DNA of 38,793 bases from Hyphomicrobiales bacterium (GTDB taxonomy: Bacteria; Pseudomonadota; Alphaproteobacteria; Rhizobiales; Methyloligellaceae), in assembly GCA_021775575.1 (NCBI GenBank), contig JAJFHO010000237.1, positions 1 through 38,793 on the forward strand, read 5' to 3'. Shown here piece by piece: positions 15,471-22,819 of the stretch (its first letter is position 1; every line of letters begins with the position of its first letter). The notes beneath the pieces are model-generated. The model worked only from the letters and a program-made list of their open reading frames with translations, was not told where the DNA came from and ran no database searches. Made by a program: the position numbers and the translations under genes.

Positions 15471-15512
15471 TTTTTATCACAAAGCGGCCCAGAGCGTATT
15501 AATCTAGGTCAA
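15471..15512 (-). promoter_or_regulatory. FNR/FixK-type promoter for ppk1
   Basis: On the minus strand the box (15512-15499) reads TTGAC-CTAG-ATTAA, one mismatch from TTGAY-N4-RTCAA. A -10-like TAAAAA (15476-15471, overlapping GATAAA) begins exactly 22 nt beyond it. The plus-strand direction, towards the dioxygenase gene, has no -10 at this distance. The predicted start near 15465 lies upstream of the ATG at 15417. Confidence 0.5.
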
Positions 15513-15738
15513 TTCAGGCCGAAGTCCGCGTTGGGGCGAAAGCCGGCCTGCCGGGGCCCTCGGCCAAGTGCGCCTTCACGGCGCATTTTCATTGCCGTCG
15601 TGATGTGCCAAACAGGCCAGGCGGGCGGTCGCCGTGGCGATGCATGCCTGGGGCAATGCCTGGGATACCGTGCTCTCAGCCCGCGCCCATCTGCAACTCC
15701 CGGCCATTCACCGGACCTTCGAATAGCGGAGCCAGCGC

Positions 15739-16605
15739 GTGACAGGAAGCAGCCAAATTTCGGTCAGACGGCTAACCGGCGGTGTCGGCGCCGAGATCAC
15801 CGGAGCCGACCTTGCCGACATCGGGGACGGCGCGGCCTTCGAGAATATTCATCAGGCCTTCCTCGATCATGGCGTTCTGGTGTTCCGGAAGCAGCGGCTC
15901 GAACCGGACGAGCTCGTCGCCTTCAGCTCCAGGTTCGGACCGCTCGAGCAGCATGTCCTGAAGCAGTTCGCATTGCCGGAGAATCCGGACGTCTTCCTTG
16001 TCTCGAATGTCAAGGACAAGGGCAAAGCCGTCGGGGCAATCCGGGCCGGACAATATTGGCACACCGACTGCTCCTATATGGAGCGCCCGACAATGGCTTC
16101 TCTGCTATACGCGCTCGACGTGCCAAGCCACGGCGGCGATACCATGTTCGCCAGCATGGTCCGGGCTTATGAGGAACTGTCCGATACCATGAAAGCCCTG
16201 CTCGCAAATCTCAGGGCCGTTCACGACTACACCAACGCCTATGACACTTTTTTCGCCAAATTTCCCGACCGGCCGCCGCTTTCGGAACAGGAGAAGGCCA
16301 AGGTTCCGCCCGTCGAGCATCCGCTGGTCCGGACGCATCCCGAAACCGGATATAAGGCGCTCTTCGTCAATCCCGGATTCACCCGCAGGATCGCCGGCCT
16401 GACGGAGGAGGAAAGCCGCGCCATCCTCGACTTCCTGTTCAAGCACGCCCAGCAACCACATTTTGTCTACCGGCATATCTGGGCGGCGGGCGATCTGGTG
16501 ATGTGGGACAACCGCGCGACATGGCATCTTGCGGTGGCGGATTATCCGATGGACGAGCGCCGCCACCTGCACCGCACCAGTGTCGCGGGCGACAAGCCCC
16601 GCTAG
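15739..16605 (+). CDS. TauD/TfdA-family Fe(II)/2-oxoglutarate dioxygenase
   Basis: A 288-residue cytoplasmic enzyme that couples 2-oxoglutarate decarboxylation to oxidation of a small substrate. The iron triad is visible as H108 and D110 in YWHTDCSY and H263 in WDNRATWH, and R279 (HLHRTSV) should hold 2-oxoglutarate. Length matches the TauD/TfdA family. The start is a GTG at 15739 with GGAG 7 nt upstream, and no ATG precedes the conserved RRLTGGVGAEITGADL opening. It stands alone, divergent from ppk1, with no sulfonate or aryloxyacid transport genes beside it, so the substrate (taurine, alkylsulfate, 2,4-D-like or other) cannot be named. Confidence 0.9.
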   Translation: MTGSSQISVRRLTGGVGAEITGADLADIGDGAAFENIHQAFLDHGVLVFRKQRLEPDELVAFSSRFGPLEQHVLKQFALPENPDVFLVSNVKDKGKAVGAIRAGQYWHTDCSYMERPTMASLLYALDVPSHGGDTMFASMVRAYEELSDTMKALLANLRAVHDYTNAYDTFFAKFPDRPPLSEQEKAKVPPVEHPLVRTHPETGYKALFVNPGFTRRIAGLTEEESRAILDFLFKHAQQPHFVYRHIWAAGDLVMWDNRATWHLAVADYPMDERRHLHRTSVAGDKPR

Positions 16606-16797
16606 GGCTGCCCCGGCAGGCGCCTCGCGCCAGAACCTGGTCCGCGGGATCGCGTTGCTGAAGCAGAGCGGCACAGGCGGAAACTTGCCGAAGAAGGACC
16701 TGGACCCCTACTCTATCCCCTTGCGAGCCGATTTTCCGTTTGGGCAATATGATCTATGTCAGGTTTTGCCGCCGCGCAGAATGTTATTCGGATAACC

Positions 16798-16891
16798 GGC
16801 AGCCTGAAGCGGCTACTCTCTCCTTCTTCCTCCTCCCCGGAGGTTCGGCTGCCAAGTATAGAGGCCGGACTTCGTGTCCGGCTTCTTTTTT
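16798..16891 (+). ncRNA. Candidate cuckoo-type small RNA with CCUCCUCCC motif
   Basis: The exact anti-Shine-Dalgarno motif CCTCCTCCC occurs at 16829-16837. It lies in the loop of a hairpin closed by GGCAGCC (16798-16804) and GGCTGCC (16847-16853). An intrinsic terminator follows at once (16862-16891). A loop-exposed CCUCCUCCC followed by a terminator hairpin is the layout of the alphaproteobacterial CcsR/alpha-r14 (cuckoo) RNAs, which act on mRNAs in stress responses. No DUF1127 gene precedes it, unlike in Rhodobacter. The 5' end is not defined, and I found no clear promoter. Confidence 0.55.
16862..16891 (+). terminator. Rho-independent terminator of the candidate small RNA
   Basis: GCCGGAC (16864-16870) pairs with GTCCGGC (16876-16882) around TTCGT. 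A further A-T and G-U pair extend the stem, and CTTTTTT follows to 16891. It may also end transcripts of the dioxygenase gene 257 bp upstream. Confidence 0.85.
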
Positions 16892-17011
16892 GTTCAAGTT
16901 TTTTCGTAAGGCAAAAGCATCCAGTGTGGCTGCCTTCTTTCTGACACAGAAAATTAACACGCTTGGTTGAGCCTGAAGGTCTCAATATCTGTTTTACCGG
17001 AAGGTCTGAAC

Positions 17012-17110
17012 ATGTCTGAACGACTAAGGGCACTGTCGTTGCGCGTGTTTCTTACCAGCAGCCTACTTTACAGCGCTATCTGGCTGGGCAGCTATATCGG
17101 CTCGGGTTAG
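17012..17110 (+). CDS. Possible 32-aa hydrophobic small protein
   Basis: The ATG at 17012 is preceded by GGAAGG with a 7-nt spacer, a near-ideal ribosome site, and the frame closes with TAG at 17110. The product starts with a short basic amphipathic segment (MSERLRALSLRVF) followed by about 16 hydrophobic residues (LTSSLLYSAIWLGSYIG), so it would sit in the membrane with a single helix. I do not recognise a family. It lies 120 bp after the small-RNA terminator and convergent with the cyclase gene. The strong ribosome site and membrane-like composition favour a real gene, but 32 codons can arise by chance. Confidence 0.45.
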   Translation: MSERLRALSLRVFLTSSLLYSAIWLGSYIGSG

Positions 17111-17453
17111 CTGAGAAGCCAACGACGACACCCATCTAGAAGCTGACGGACCTGGTTCCGGGTGCCGGTCCTCTATTTGCCCCATGTGGTGTCATATCCG
17201 CCCTGTCCCGGCGACGCGGCCGGCGTCACAAGCCCGGATGCACGCGGTGCGGTTCGCGGAGGGCACAAAACGGGCGATCGAGGGGCTGGCGAAAAGGTGA
17301 GGAGCAGCGTTTGCAGATGTGTGCTTTGGGTCAGAAGCGGTCGCCTGGAAGCTGCCCTTTGCACGTCCGCTTTGCACCCAGGAGCAGACTCCCTTCAGTT
17401 TGGTACTGAACGTCCGCCAAGTGACAGAAGCAGACATGTGCCGGACTTCACAG
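17111..17453. other. Intergenic region containing a GTCCGCTTT-type repeat
   Basis: No gene is supported here. The segment from about 17321 to 17400 contains GTGCTTTGGGTCAGAAGCGG and GTCCGCTTTG (17365-17374), words that recur on the other side of the cyclase gene (CTTTGGGT at 19331 and GTCCGCTTT at 19372). This suggests that related repeat material flanks the cyclase. Confidence 0.5.
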
Positions 17454-19226
17454 CTATCCCGGCAGCCCGGCCTTGTGGAGCCCGTCCATGAAATGTTTCA
17501 TTTCGGCGGGCTCTTTGAAGGGCAGGATCGTCTGGAAATATTCGGTGGACAGGTCCGGTTTGACCCGCAAGGCCCTGTCCAAGGCAGCGCGCGCCTCATC
17601 GATGCGGTCGAGGTAGACCAGCGGCACGGCCTCGCAGAAATGAACCCAAACGGTGGCATTTGGCCATTGCTGCGCCTTCTTGGCCCAAACCAGAGCTTCA
17701 TCATAACGGCGCAGCAGCGTCAGCGCGAAGCTCTTGATGACCATGAACGCCCATAGCAGAGGATCTCGTGGGCTCAATCGTTGCGCCTTGTCGAGCTCGC
17801 GAAATGCTTCTTCCGGCTGTCCCGTGAAACACAGAGCATAAGCCAGGCCGTAATGGGCGTTGGCATAGTTCGGGCTGAGTTGGAGCGACGTTTCGTGGGC
17901 GGAAATCGACGCTTCGTGTTCACCGTGCACCAGCAGAATCCGGCCAAGAACCTCATGCGCGAAGGCATCCCGGTCATCCGCGCCGATGGCGGCTCTCGCT
18001 TCTTTTAGTGCTTGCGGCAAGCGATCGCCATGATCGCTCGCGAGGCCTCCCAGCACTTCATAATAGAGCGAGAAGGCAAGCGCGGCACGCGGCGGCGCGA
18101 AATCGGGATCGAGGTTGATTGCGCGGCCGAAAAGCTCCTGCGCCTCAGTGCTGTCCTCAGCAGTATGCCGGTAAAGGTGCCAAAGTCCGCGCTGGTAACA
18201 CTCCCATGCGTCGAGGTTCCCCGGCGGTTTCCTGTAGGCGCGCTCGCGCTCGGTGCTTTCCAGTTCAGGCTCGATCGCCGTGACGATTGCTTGGGTAACG
18301 TCGTCCTGGACTGCGAAAATGTCTTCCAGATCGCGGTCATACCGTTCCGCCCACAGATGGGCGTCGCTCACGGCATCAATCAACTGGGCGGTGATGCGCA
18401 ATCTTTGTCCCGCCTTGCGAACGCTTCCCTCTACTACATAACGCACGCCCAGCCGGCGGCCGACCTCCTTCACCTCGAACGATTGCCCCTTGAAGGCAAA
18501 GGTCGAATTACGCGCGGTCACGAACAATGAATGGAAGCGAGAAAGCTCGGTAATTATATCTTCCGTCAGACCGTCTGCAAAAAATTCCTGATCAGGATCG
18601 CCCGACATGTTGTCGAACGGGAGCACCGCGATTGACGGTTTGTCAGGCAGGTTCAGGGTCTGAGTTTTCCCTGAGGCTGCAAGCTCCGGGATTAGTTGGT
18701 CCAGAATGATCTGATAGGACCGGACCGCTTCAGGGATGTTTTTGAGCTCTTGCTCACCCATATCCTCGAAACTGAGATCAAGCTTGTGCTTAATTTGGTT
18801 GAAAACGTTGCGGGCGATACAGATGCCTCCCGGTCGGGCCAGCCCTTCCAGGCGCGCGGCAATGTTGACGCCGTCTCCGTAGATATCGTCGTCATCGACG
18901 ATGATGTCCCCGATATTGACGCCGATACGGTAAACAATCTGGTATTCCTCGGGGATACTGGAATTGCGCGCGCCCGTTGCCTTTTGGACGTCAACCGCGA
19001 AATTGATAGCGTCAACGACGCTGCCAAATTCCATGAGCGCCCCGTCCCCCATGAGCTTGATGGTCCGGCCATGATATTCTGCGGATTTCGGTTCTATCAG
19101 TTCTTTGCGATGGGCCTTGAGCCGGGCGACGGTGCCGGACTCGTCCGCAGCCATCAGTCGGCTGTAGCCGACCACGTCCGCTGCGAGAATTGTCGTCAAC
19201 CTCCGATTCTCTTGCTCTGAAACCAT
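17454..19226 (-). CDS. Class III adenylate/guanylate cyclase with TolB-like domain and TPR repeats
   Basis: A 590-residue predicted cytoplasmic signalling protein. Residues about 8-175 are a class III nucleotidyl cyclase domain (TTILAADVVGYSRLM with the metal aspartate, LMGDGALMEFGSVVDA, RIGVNIGDIIVDDDDIYGDGVNIAARLE). Residues about 205-330 are the TolB-like domain common in this family (SIAVLPFDNMSGD, FFADGLTEDIITELSRF, RYVVEGSVRK). TPR-type helical pairs fill the rest. Such proteins make cAMP and are multi-copy in Rhizobiales. The ATG at 19226 with GGAAG upstream is chosen over one at 19292, since residues before it are not conserved in type. Flanking sequences on both sides share GTCCGCTTT words, which may mean the gene arrived or spread as a cassette. 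Confidence 0.92.
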   Translation of the reverse strand: MVSEQENRRLTTILAADVVGYSRLMAADESGTVARLKAHRKELIEPKSAEYHGRTIKLMGDGALMEFGSVVDAINFAVDVQKATGARNSSIPEEYQIVYRIGVNIGDIIVDDDDIYGDGVNIAARLEGLARPGGICIARNVFNQIKHKLDLSFEDMGEQELKNIPEAVRSYQIILDQLIPELAASGKTQTLNLPDKPSIAVLPFDNMSGDPDQEFFADGLTEDIITELSRFHSLFVTARNSTFAFKGQSFEVKEVGRRLGVRYVVEGSVRKAGQRLRITAQLIDAVSDAHLWAERYDRDLEDIFAVQDDVTQAIVTAIEPELESTERERAYRKPPGNLDAWECYQRGLWHLYRHTAEDSTEAQELFGRAINLDPDFAPPRAALAFSLYYEVLGGLASDHGDRLPQALKEARAAIGADDRDAFAHEVLGRILLVHGEHEASISAHETSLQLSPNYANAHYGLAYALCFTGQPEEAFRELDKAQRLSPRDPLLWAFMVIKSFALTLLRRYDEALVWAKKAQQWPNATVWVHFCEAVPLVYLDRIDEARAALDRALRVKPDLSTEYFQTILPFKEPAEMKHFMDGLHKAGLPG

Positions 19227-19552
19227 CCCAGTCTTCCGACATTGAAGCGCCACACCGATAGGGGTGCTTGATTGACCATACCACTGAATCATTCGTGATT
19301 GGATGCGACTGGAGGTCCAGCGAAAGTCTGCTTTGGGTTATTGGCAGACTCTCTGAGCAGTATCGTTTTATGTCCGCTTTACCCCTGAAAGCGGACTTTT
19401 CCCCGCAACCGCTCGACCAAGGCTCATTTATGAGCACATGGCGCAAAGGCCGAACGCGCCTTCCGGTGATGACCGGGCGATGACCGAAGAGCGAGCAGCA
19501 AGGAGCCGCTCTACGGGCGTCAGGAATATCTTATTGAATAAATCACAAAAAA
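19227..19552. other. Intergenic region upstream of the cyclase, with repeat hairpin
   Basis: No protein gene is supported in this 326-bp region. It contains the hairpin at 19372-19396 and the CTTTGGGT word at 19331-19338. The T-run expected after tRNA-Gly lies at its right end (minus strand, just below 19553). Confidence 0.5.
19372..19396. repeat. GTCCGCTTT inverted repeat flanking the cyclase gene
   Basis: GTCCGCTTT (19372-19380) and AAAGCGGAC (19388-19396) are perfect 9-bp arms around ACCCCTG, followed by TTTT. A single arm occurs at 17365-17373 on the far side of the cyclase. Similar AAAGCGGAC hairpins are, to my knowledge, common dispersed repeats in Rhizobiales genomes. Confidence 0.6.
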
Positions 19553-19627
19553 TGGAGCGGGCGATGAGATTCGAACTCACGACTTCAACCTTGGCAAGGT
19601 TGCGCTCTACCCCTGAGCTACGCCCGC
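19553..19627 (-). tRNA. tRNA-Gly (anticodon GCC)
   Basis: Minus-strand cloverleaf: acceptor GCGGGCG/CGCCCGC, D-arm GCTC...GAGC, anticodon arm CAACC-TTGCCAA-GGTTG with anticodon GCC, T-arm GTGAG-TTCGAAT-CTCAT, discriminator T and an encoded CCA. All stems pair, and a T-run follows the CCA on the minus strand. The remnant at 452-530 resembles it. Confidence 0.97.
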
Positions 19628-19721
19628 ATGTCCATTGAGGTGGTCCGTTCTTACGGAGACGCCAGTTTTATCGCTCAAACGTAAATTCTTTGCAAGTGGG
19701 CGAACGCGCGTGCGTGAATAT

Positions 19722-20099
19722 TCAGACCGCCGCAACCGCATCCGTGTCGGCGCGAATCGCCAGCCAGGTCAATGACGCGGTAAACGCATCGAGCGCGGAA
19801 AATAACAGCAGCGCCAGGCCGACCTTGCCGAACAGGACCATGACGGCCATGAATGCGGCGGAGAGGTATCGCGCGGGCACCGACCAGGAATACACCGGCT
19901 CGTTCCGGGTCAGCACGGCCGCGATATAAAAGCCGCCGATCGTGCCGGCGAGAATGCCGACAAAGCGTATCCACATGTCATCGCCCGCACTCATTCCGAA
20001 CAGCCCGAGCGTGAAATGCGGGATCAGGAGAAAGGGAAGGCCGACACCGGTCACGAGGTAGAGGCCATACATGTAAAGTGTAAGGGCGGCTTTGGTCAT
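19722..20099 (-). CDS. Small integral membrane protein of unknown function
   Basis: A 125-residue protein with four predicted transmembrane helices: GLYLVTGVGLPFLLI, RFVGILAGTIGGFYIA, ARYLSAAFMAVMVLFG and VGLALLLFSALDAFTASL. There are only short loops between them, and no signal peptide or catalytic motif. The ATG at 20099 has AAGAGAG upstream. An open frame continues further upstream, but that part runs antisense to the neighbouring gene and is not conserved in type. It is divergent from the tRNA-editing gene with 87 bp between starts. The family is not recognised, although small four-helix proteins of this kind are common in Alphaproteobacteria. Confidence 0.75.
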   Translation of the reverse strand: MTKAALTLYMYGLYLVTGVGLPFLLIPHFTLGLFGMSAGDDMWIRFVGILAGTIGGFYIAAVLTRNEPVYSWSVPARYLSAAFMAVMVLFGKVGLALLLFSALDAFTASLTWLAIRADTDAVAAV

Positions 20100-20186
20100 G
20101 GCACTCTCTTGGCGGTGTCGCGGTTGCTTACTCAGCCCGATTCGATAAAACATCCGAAAGCAGATGCCAATGATGAAAAACGCCAC

Positions 20187-20681
20187 ATGCCCGCAACCCG
20201 CTCCGAACTGTTTGCCCGCCTCGATGCCCTCGGCATCGACCATTCGACCGTGACCCATCCACCGCTTTTCACGGTCGAAGAATCGAAGCGGCTGCGCGGC
20301 GACATTCCCGGCGCCCATACCAAGAATCTTTTCCTGAAGTGCAAGAAGGGCAGTTTATGGCTCGTCGTCGCGCTGGAGAGCGCAGGCATCGAGTTGAAAA
20401 AATTTCACACTCGCATTGGCTCGGGCCGGTTGAGTTTCGGCAAGCCGGAGCTGATGCGCGAGGTTTTGGGCGTGGAACCAGGGTCGGTTTCGCCCTTCGC
20501 CTTGATCAACGATGGCGACAATCGTGTTTCGGTGATACTCGACGCAGCGATGATGGCCTGCGACCCGCTTAACTTTCACCCGCTCGAGAATACCGCGACA
20601 ACGGCTATTTCCTCGCCCGGGCTGCTCGACTTTATCGCCAGCTGCGGGCATTGCCCGCGAACAATGGAGATTGGATCGTGA
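20187..20681 (+). CDS. ProXp-ala/YbaK-type aminoacyl-tRNA deacylase
   Basis: A 164-residue single-domain protein of the YbaK/ProX editing fold, close in pattern to ProXp-ala (PrdX), which hydrolyses Ala mischarged onto tRNA-Pro. Visible signatures are the conserved lysine K46 in GAHTKNLFL, the LVVALES strand, the GSVSPFALIND loop at about 99-109 and a late FHPLENTAT block. Free-standing ProXp-ala substitutes for the editing domain missing from many alphaproteobacterial prolyl-tRNA synthetases. The ATG at 20187 is the first methionine that gives the normal N-terminus (MPATRSELFARLDALG). The ribosome site is weak. Editing of Cys-tRNA-Pro or a relative cannot be excluded. Confidence 0.88.
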   Translation: MPATRSELFARLDALGIDHSTVTHPPLFTVEESKRLRGDIPGAHTKNLFLKCKKGSLWLVVALESAGIELKKFHTRIGSGRLSFGKPELMREVLGVEPGSVSPFALINDGDNRVSVILDAAMMACDPLNFHPLENTATTAISSPGLLDFIASCGHCPRTMEIGS

Positions 20682-20811
20682 CCTGGTGAGGGAGCAAGCG
20701 CAAATCCGGTTGTCAAATCGGGTCCGGATCGTCATGCTTTGACGAAATGACAGGCAGAAACCCCGTCGATGCGCGAGATACGCCTCGCGGCGGCGATAAC
20801 CATTGAGCAGT

Positions 20812-21723
20812 ATGGAAACACCAATTCTCGGTCAAGGCGAGGCCGGCGCGGACGCCGGCCTCATCAAGGATACAACGACAGCCGCCTTCGTGGCGGATGT
20901 TATCGACGCCTCGCGCGACGCGCTCATTAGGGTCGATTTCTGGGCGCCCTGGTGCGAGCCGTGCAAGCAGCTCACCCCGGCGCTCGAGAAGACCGTGAAG
21001 GCCTCCGGCGGCGCCGTGCGCCTGGTCAAACTGAATATCGACGAGCATCCCGCGATTCCCGGGCAAATGGGCATCCAGTCGGTTCCCGCTGTCTTCGCCT
21101 TCAAGGACGGCAAGCCAGTCGACGCTTTTCAGGGCGCCGTTCCCGAGAGCCAGATCAAGTCGTTCATCGCCCGCCTGCTCGGTCCCGGCGCCAAGCTCGA
21201 TGACGCCGCCGAGATCGAGGCCGCCAGCCAGGCGCTGGAGGCCGGCGACGCCAGCATGGCCGCCCGGCTTTTCGCCGCTGTACTGGAGAAGGACAGCGCC
21301 AATACCGACGCCATCGGCGGACTGGCGAAATGTTATGTCCATAGCGGCGATCTGGCCGGCGCGGAGGAAACCCTTGCGCTGACGCCGCCGGACAAGGCGG
21401 GAACCGCGGCGATTGCGTCGGCAACCGCGATGCTTGAGCTTGCCCGCAAATCCGGCGACGGCGCGGACGTGGCCGCGTTGCGCGCGGAGGCGGAAAGCAA
21501 TCCGGGCAACCACCAGGCCAGGTTCGACCTGGCGATCGCGCTCGCAACCAGCGGCGAGCACGAAGGCGCAGCAGAGGAGTTGCTGGCGATCATGCGTGCC
21601 GACCGGGAATGGAATGACGATGGCGCGCGCGTGCAACTTCTGCAATTTTTCGAGGCGTGGGGGCCGAAGGACCCGGCGACGGCTGCCGGTCGGCAGGCGC
21701 TGTCATTGCTGCTTTTCTCCTAG
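20812..21723 (+). CDS. Thioredoxin-TPR co-chaperone (CnoX/YbbN type)
   Basis: A 303-residue cytoplasmic protein with an N-terminal thioredoxin domain (about 18-125) and a C-terminal TPR-like region (about 130-300). The active site WCEPC gives C48 and C51, so unlike E. coli YbbN, which lacks the first cysteine, this one should be redox-active, as reported for the Caulobacter protein. CnoX holds oxidised substrates and hands them to GroEL or DnaK. The ATG at 20812 is preferred to the TTG at 20803. It heads a co-directional run with the LON-type substrate-binding and Trm112 genes, an order I recognise as common in Alphaproteobacteria. Confidence 0.9.
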   Translation: METPILGQGEAGADAGLIKDTTTAAFVADVIDASRDALIRVDFWAPWCEPCKQLTPALEKTVKASGGAVRLVKLNIDEHPAIPGQMGIQSVPAVFAFKDGKPVDAFQGAVPESQIKSFIARLLGPGAKLDDAAEIEAASQALEAGDASMAARLFAAVLEKDSANTDAIGGLAKCYVHSGDLAGAEETLALTPPDKAGTAAIASATAMLELARKSGDGADVAALRAEAESNPGNHQARFDLAIALATSGEHEGAAEELLAIMRADREWNDDGARVQLLQFFEAWGPKDPATAAGRQALSLLLFS

Positions 21724-21747
21724 AGCCGCGCAAAGCGAGGTGTCTCC

Positions 21748-22431
21748 ATCGGGATAACCGACAAATACCGCAAACCGGAAGATCTGCCGGCGGATCTGCC
21801 CGTGTTCCCGTTGCGCGGCGTTATCCTGCTGCCGCGCTCCACGCTCCCGCTCAACATTTTCGAACCGCGTTATCTTGCGCTGGTCAATGATGCGATCGCC
21901 GGAGAGCGGCTGCTGGGTGTTGTCCAGCCGGAAGGTGACGCCGGCGCCGATGAATCGCCCGCCGGACGCGACGTGAGGCTGCGGCGGATCGGCGGTGTGG
22001 GACGGATAACCGCGCTCCAGGAAACCGACGACAACCGCATGCTGATCTCGCTCACCGGCATCGCTCGTTTCGAGATAGCGCGAGAGTTGAGCAGCGATAT
22101 GCCCTACCGCGTCTGCACCCTGGATTACGGCAGGTTCCGGGACGATTTCGTGCGCGGCGCGGGCGAGGATGATGTCGACCGCGAGAAGCTGGTCAGCGTG
22201 CTCAAGACCTATCTGGAGGTGAACGAGCTGAGCGCCGACTGGGACGGGATCAACCGCTCGTCGAACGAGTTGCTGGTGAACACACTTTCCATGATCAGCC
22301 CCTATGGTCCGGAGGAGAAGCAGGCGCTTCTCGAAGCTGACCCGTTGCGCCGGCGCGCCGAGGTGCTTGTGGCGCTCGCCGAGATGGAAATAGCGGCGTC
22401 GGATACCGAATCCGGATCGACCATCCAATAG
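21748..22431 (+). CDS. LON peptidase substrate-binding (PUA-like) domain protein, apparent non-canonical start
   Basis: A protein of up to 227 residues with the stand-alone N-terminal domain of Lon protease: LPVFPLRGVILLPRSTLPLNIFEPRYLALV, then the ISLTGIARFEI core and a helical C-terminal part ending LVALAEMEI. Function is unproven; a substrate adaptor role is inferred. The first ATG/GTG/TTG in frame is the GTG at 21802, but that would remove YRKPEDLPADLP, a lead-in typical of these proteins. The frame stays open upstream to a TAG at 21721. Between them the only start with a good ribosome site is ATC at 21748, 7 nt after GCGAGG. This suggests a rare ATC start or a sequence error. The end at 22431 is certain. 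Confidence 0.85.
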   Translation: MGITDKYRKPEDLPADLPVFPLRGVILLPRSTLPLNIFEPRYLALVNDAIAGERLLGVVQPEGDAGADESPAGRDVRLRRIGGVGRITALQETDDNRMLISLTGIARFEIARELSSDMPYRVCTLDYGRFRDDFVRGAGEDDVDREKLVSVLKTYLEVNELSADWDGINRSSNELLVNTLSMISPYGPEEKQALLEADPLRRRAEVLVALAEMEIAASDTESGSTIQ

Positions 22432-22494
22432 GCCGTTGCCGGCGGGAACGCGATAATCGTTGACGGCGCCGGCGAAAAACCTCAATCAGGACCC

Positions 22495-22707
22495 ATGAGC
22501 GACACGACGGACAAAGCGGGCAGCGCGGAGAATCGGGTCGACCCCAAACTGCTCGAAATTCTCGTATGCCCGGTGACCAAGGGCACGCTGGAATATGACA
22601 GGGACAATCAGGAGCTGATCTCGCGCGAAGCCGGTTTGGCCTATCCGATCCGGGACGGCATTCCGATCATGCTGCCCGACGAGGCACGCAAGCTGGACGA
22701 CGCGTGA
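22495..22707 (+). CDS. Trm112 family protein
   Basis: A 70-residue protein of the Trm112/YcaR family. The core motif [17 protein letters not shown] (about 19-36) and the [17 protein letters not shown] block (about 48-64) are intact. Bacterial members have lost the four-cysteine zinc site, as here (one cysteine). Trm112 proteins activate methyltransferases; in bacteria the partner is usually unknown. It lies 63 bp after the LON-type gene. Confidence 0.93.
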   Translation: MSDTTDKAGSAENRVDPKLLEILVCPVTKGTLEYDRDNQELISREAGLAYPIRDGIPIMLPDEARKLDDA

Positions 22708-22819
22708 GGCTATGGCCCGTCCCCGGCCCTAGCGAAACGGCGGCCAAAGGACTATCCTCGCAGGGAAACGGGCCGCAACGGTCCGGGCGGGCGGATCACG
22801 GTCTTGGGGGAGTGTAAAT

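Noticed and set aside
16740-16970. 76-codon open frame across the small-RNA region
   Set aside because: It translates through both hairpins and the terminator T-run, with no ribosome site.
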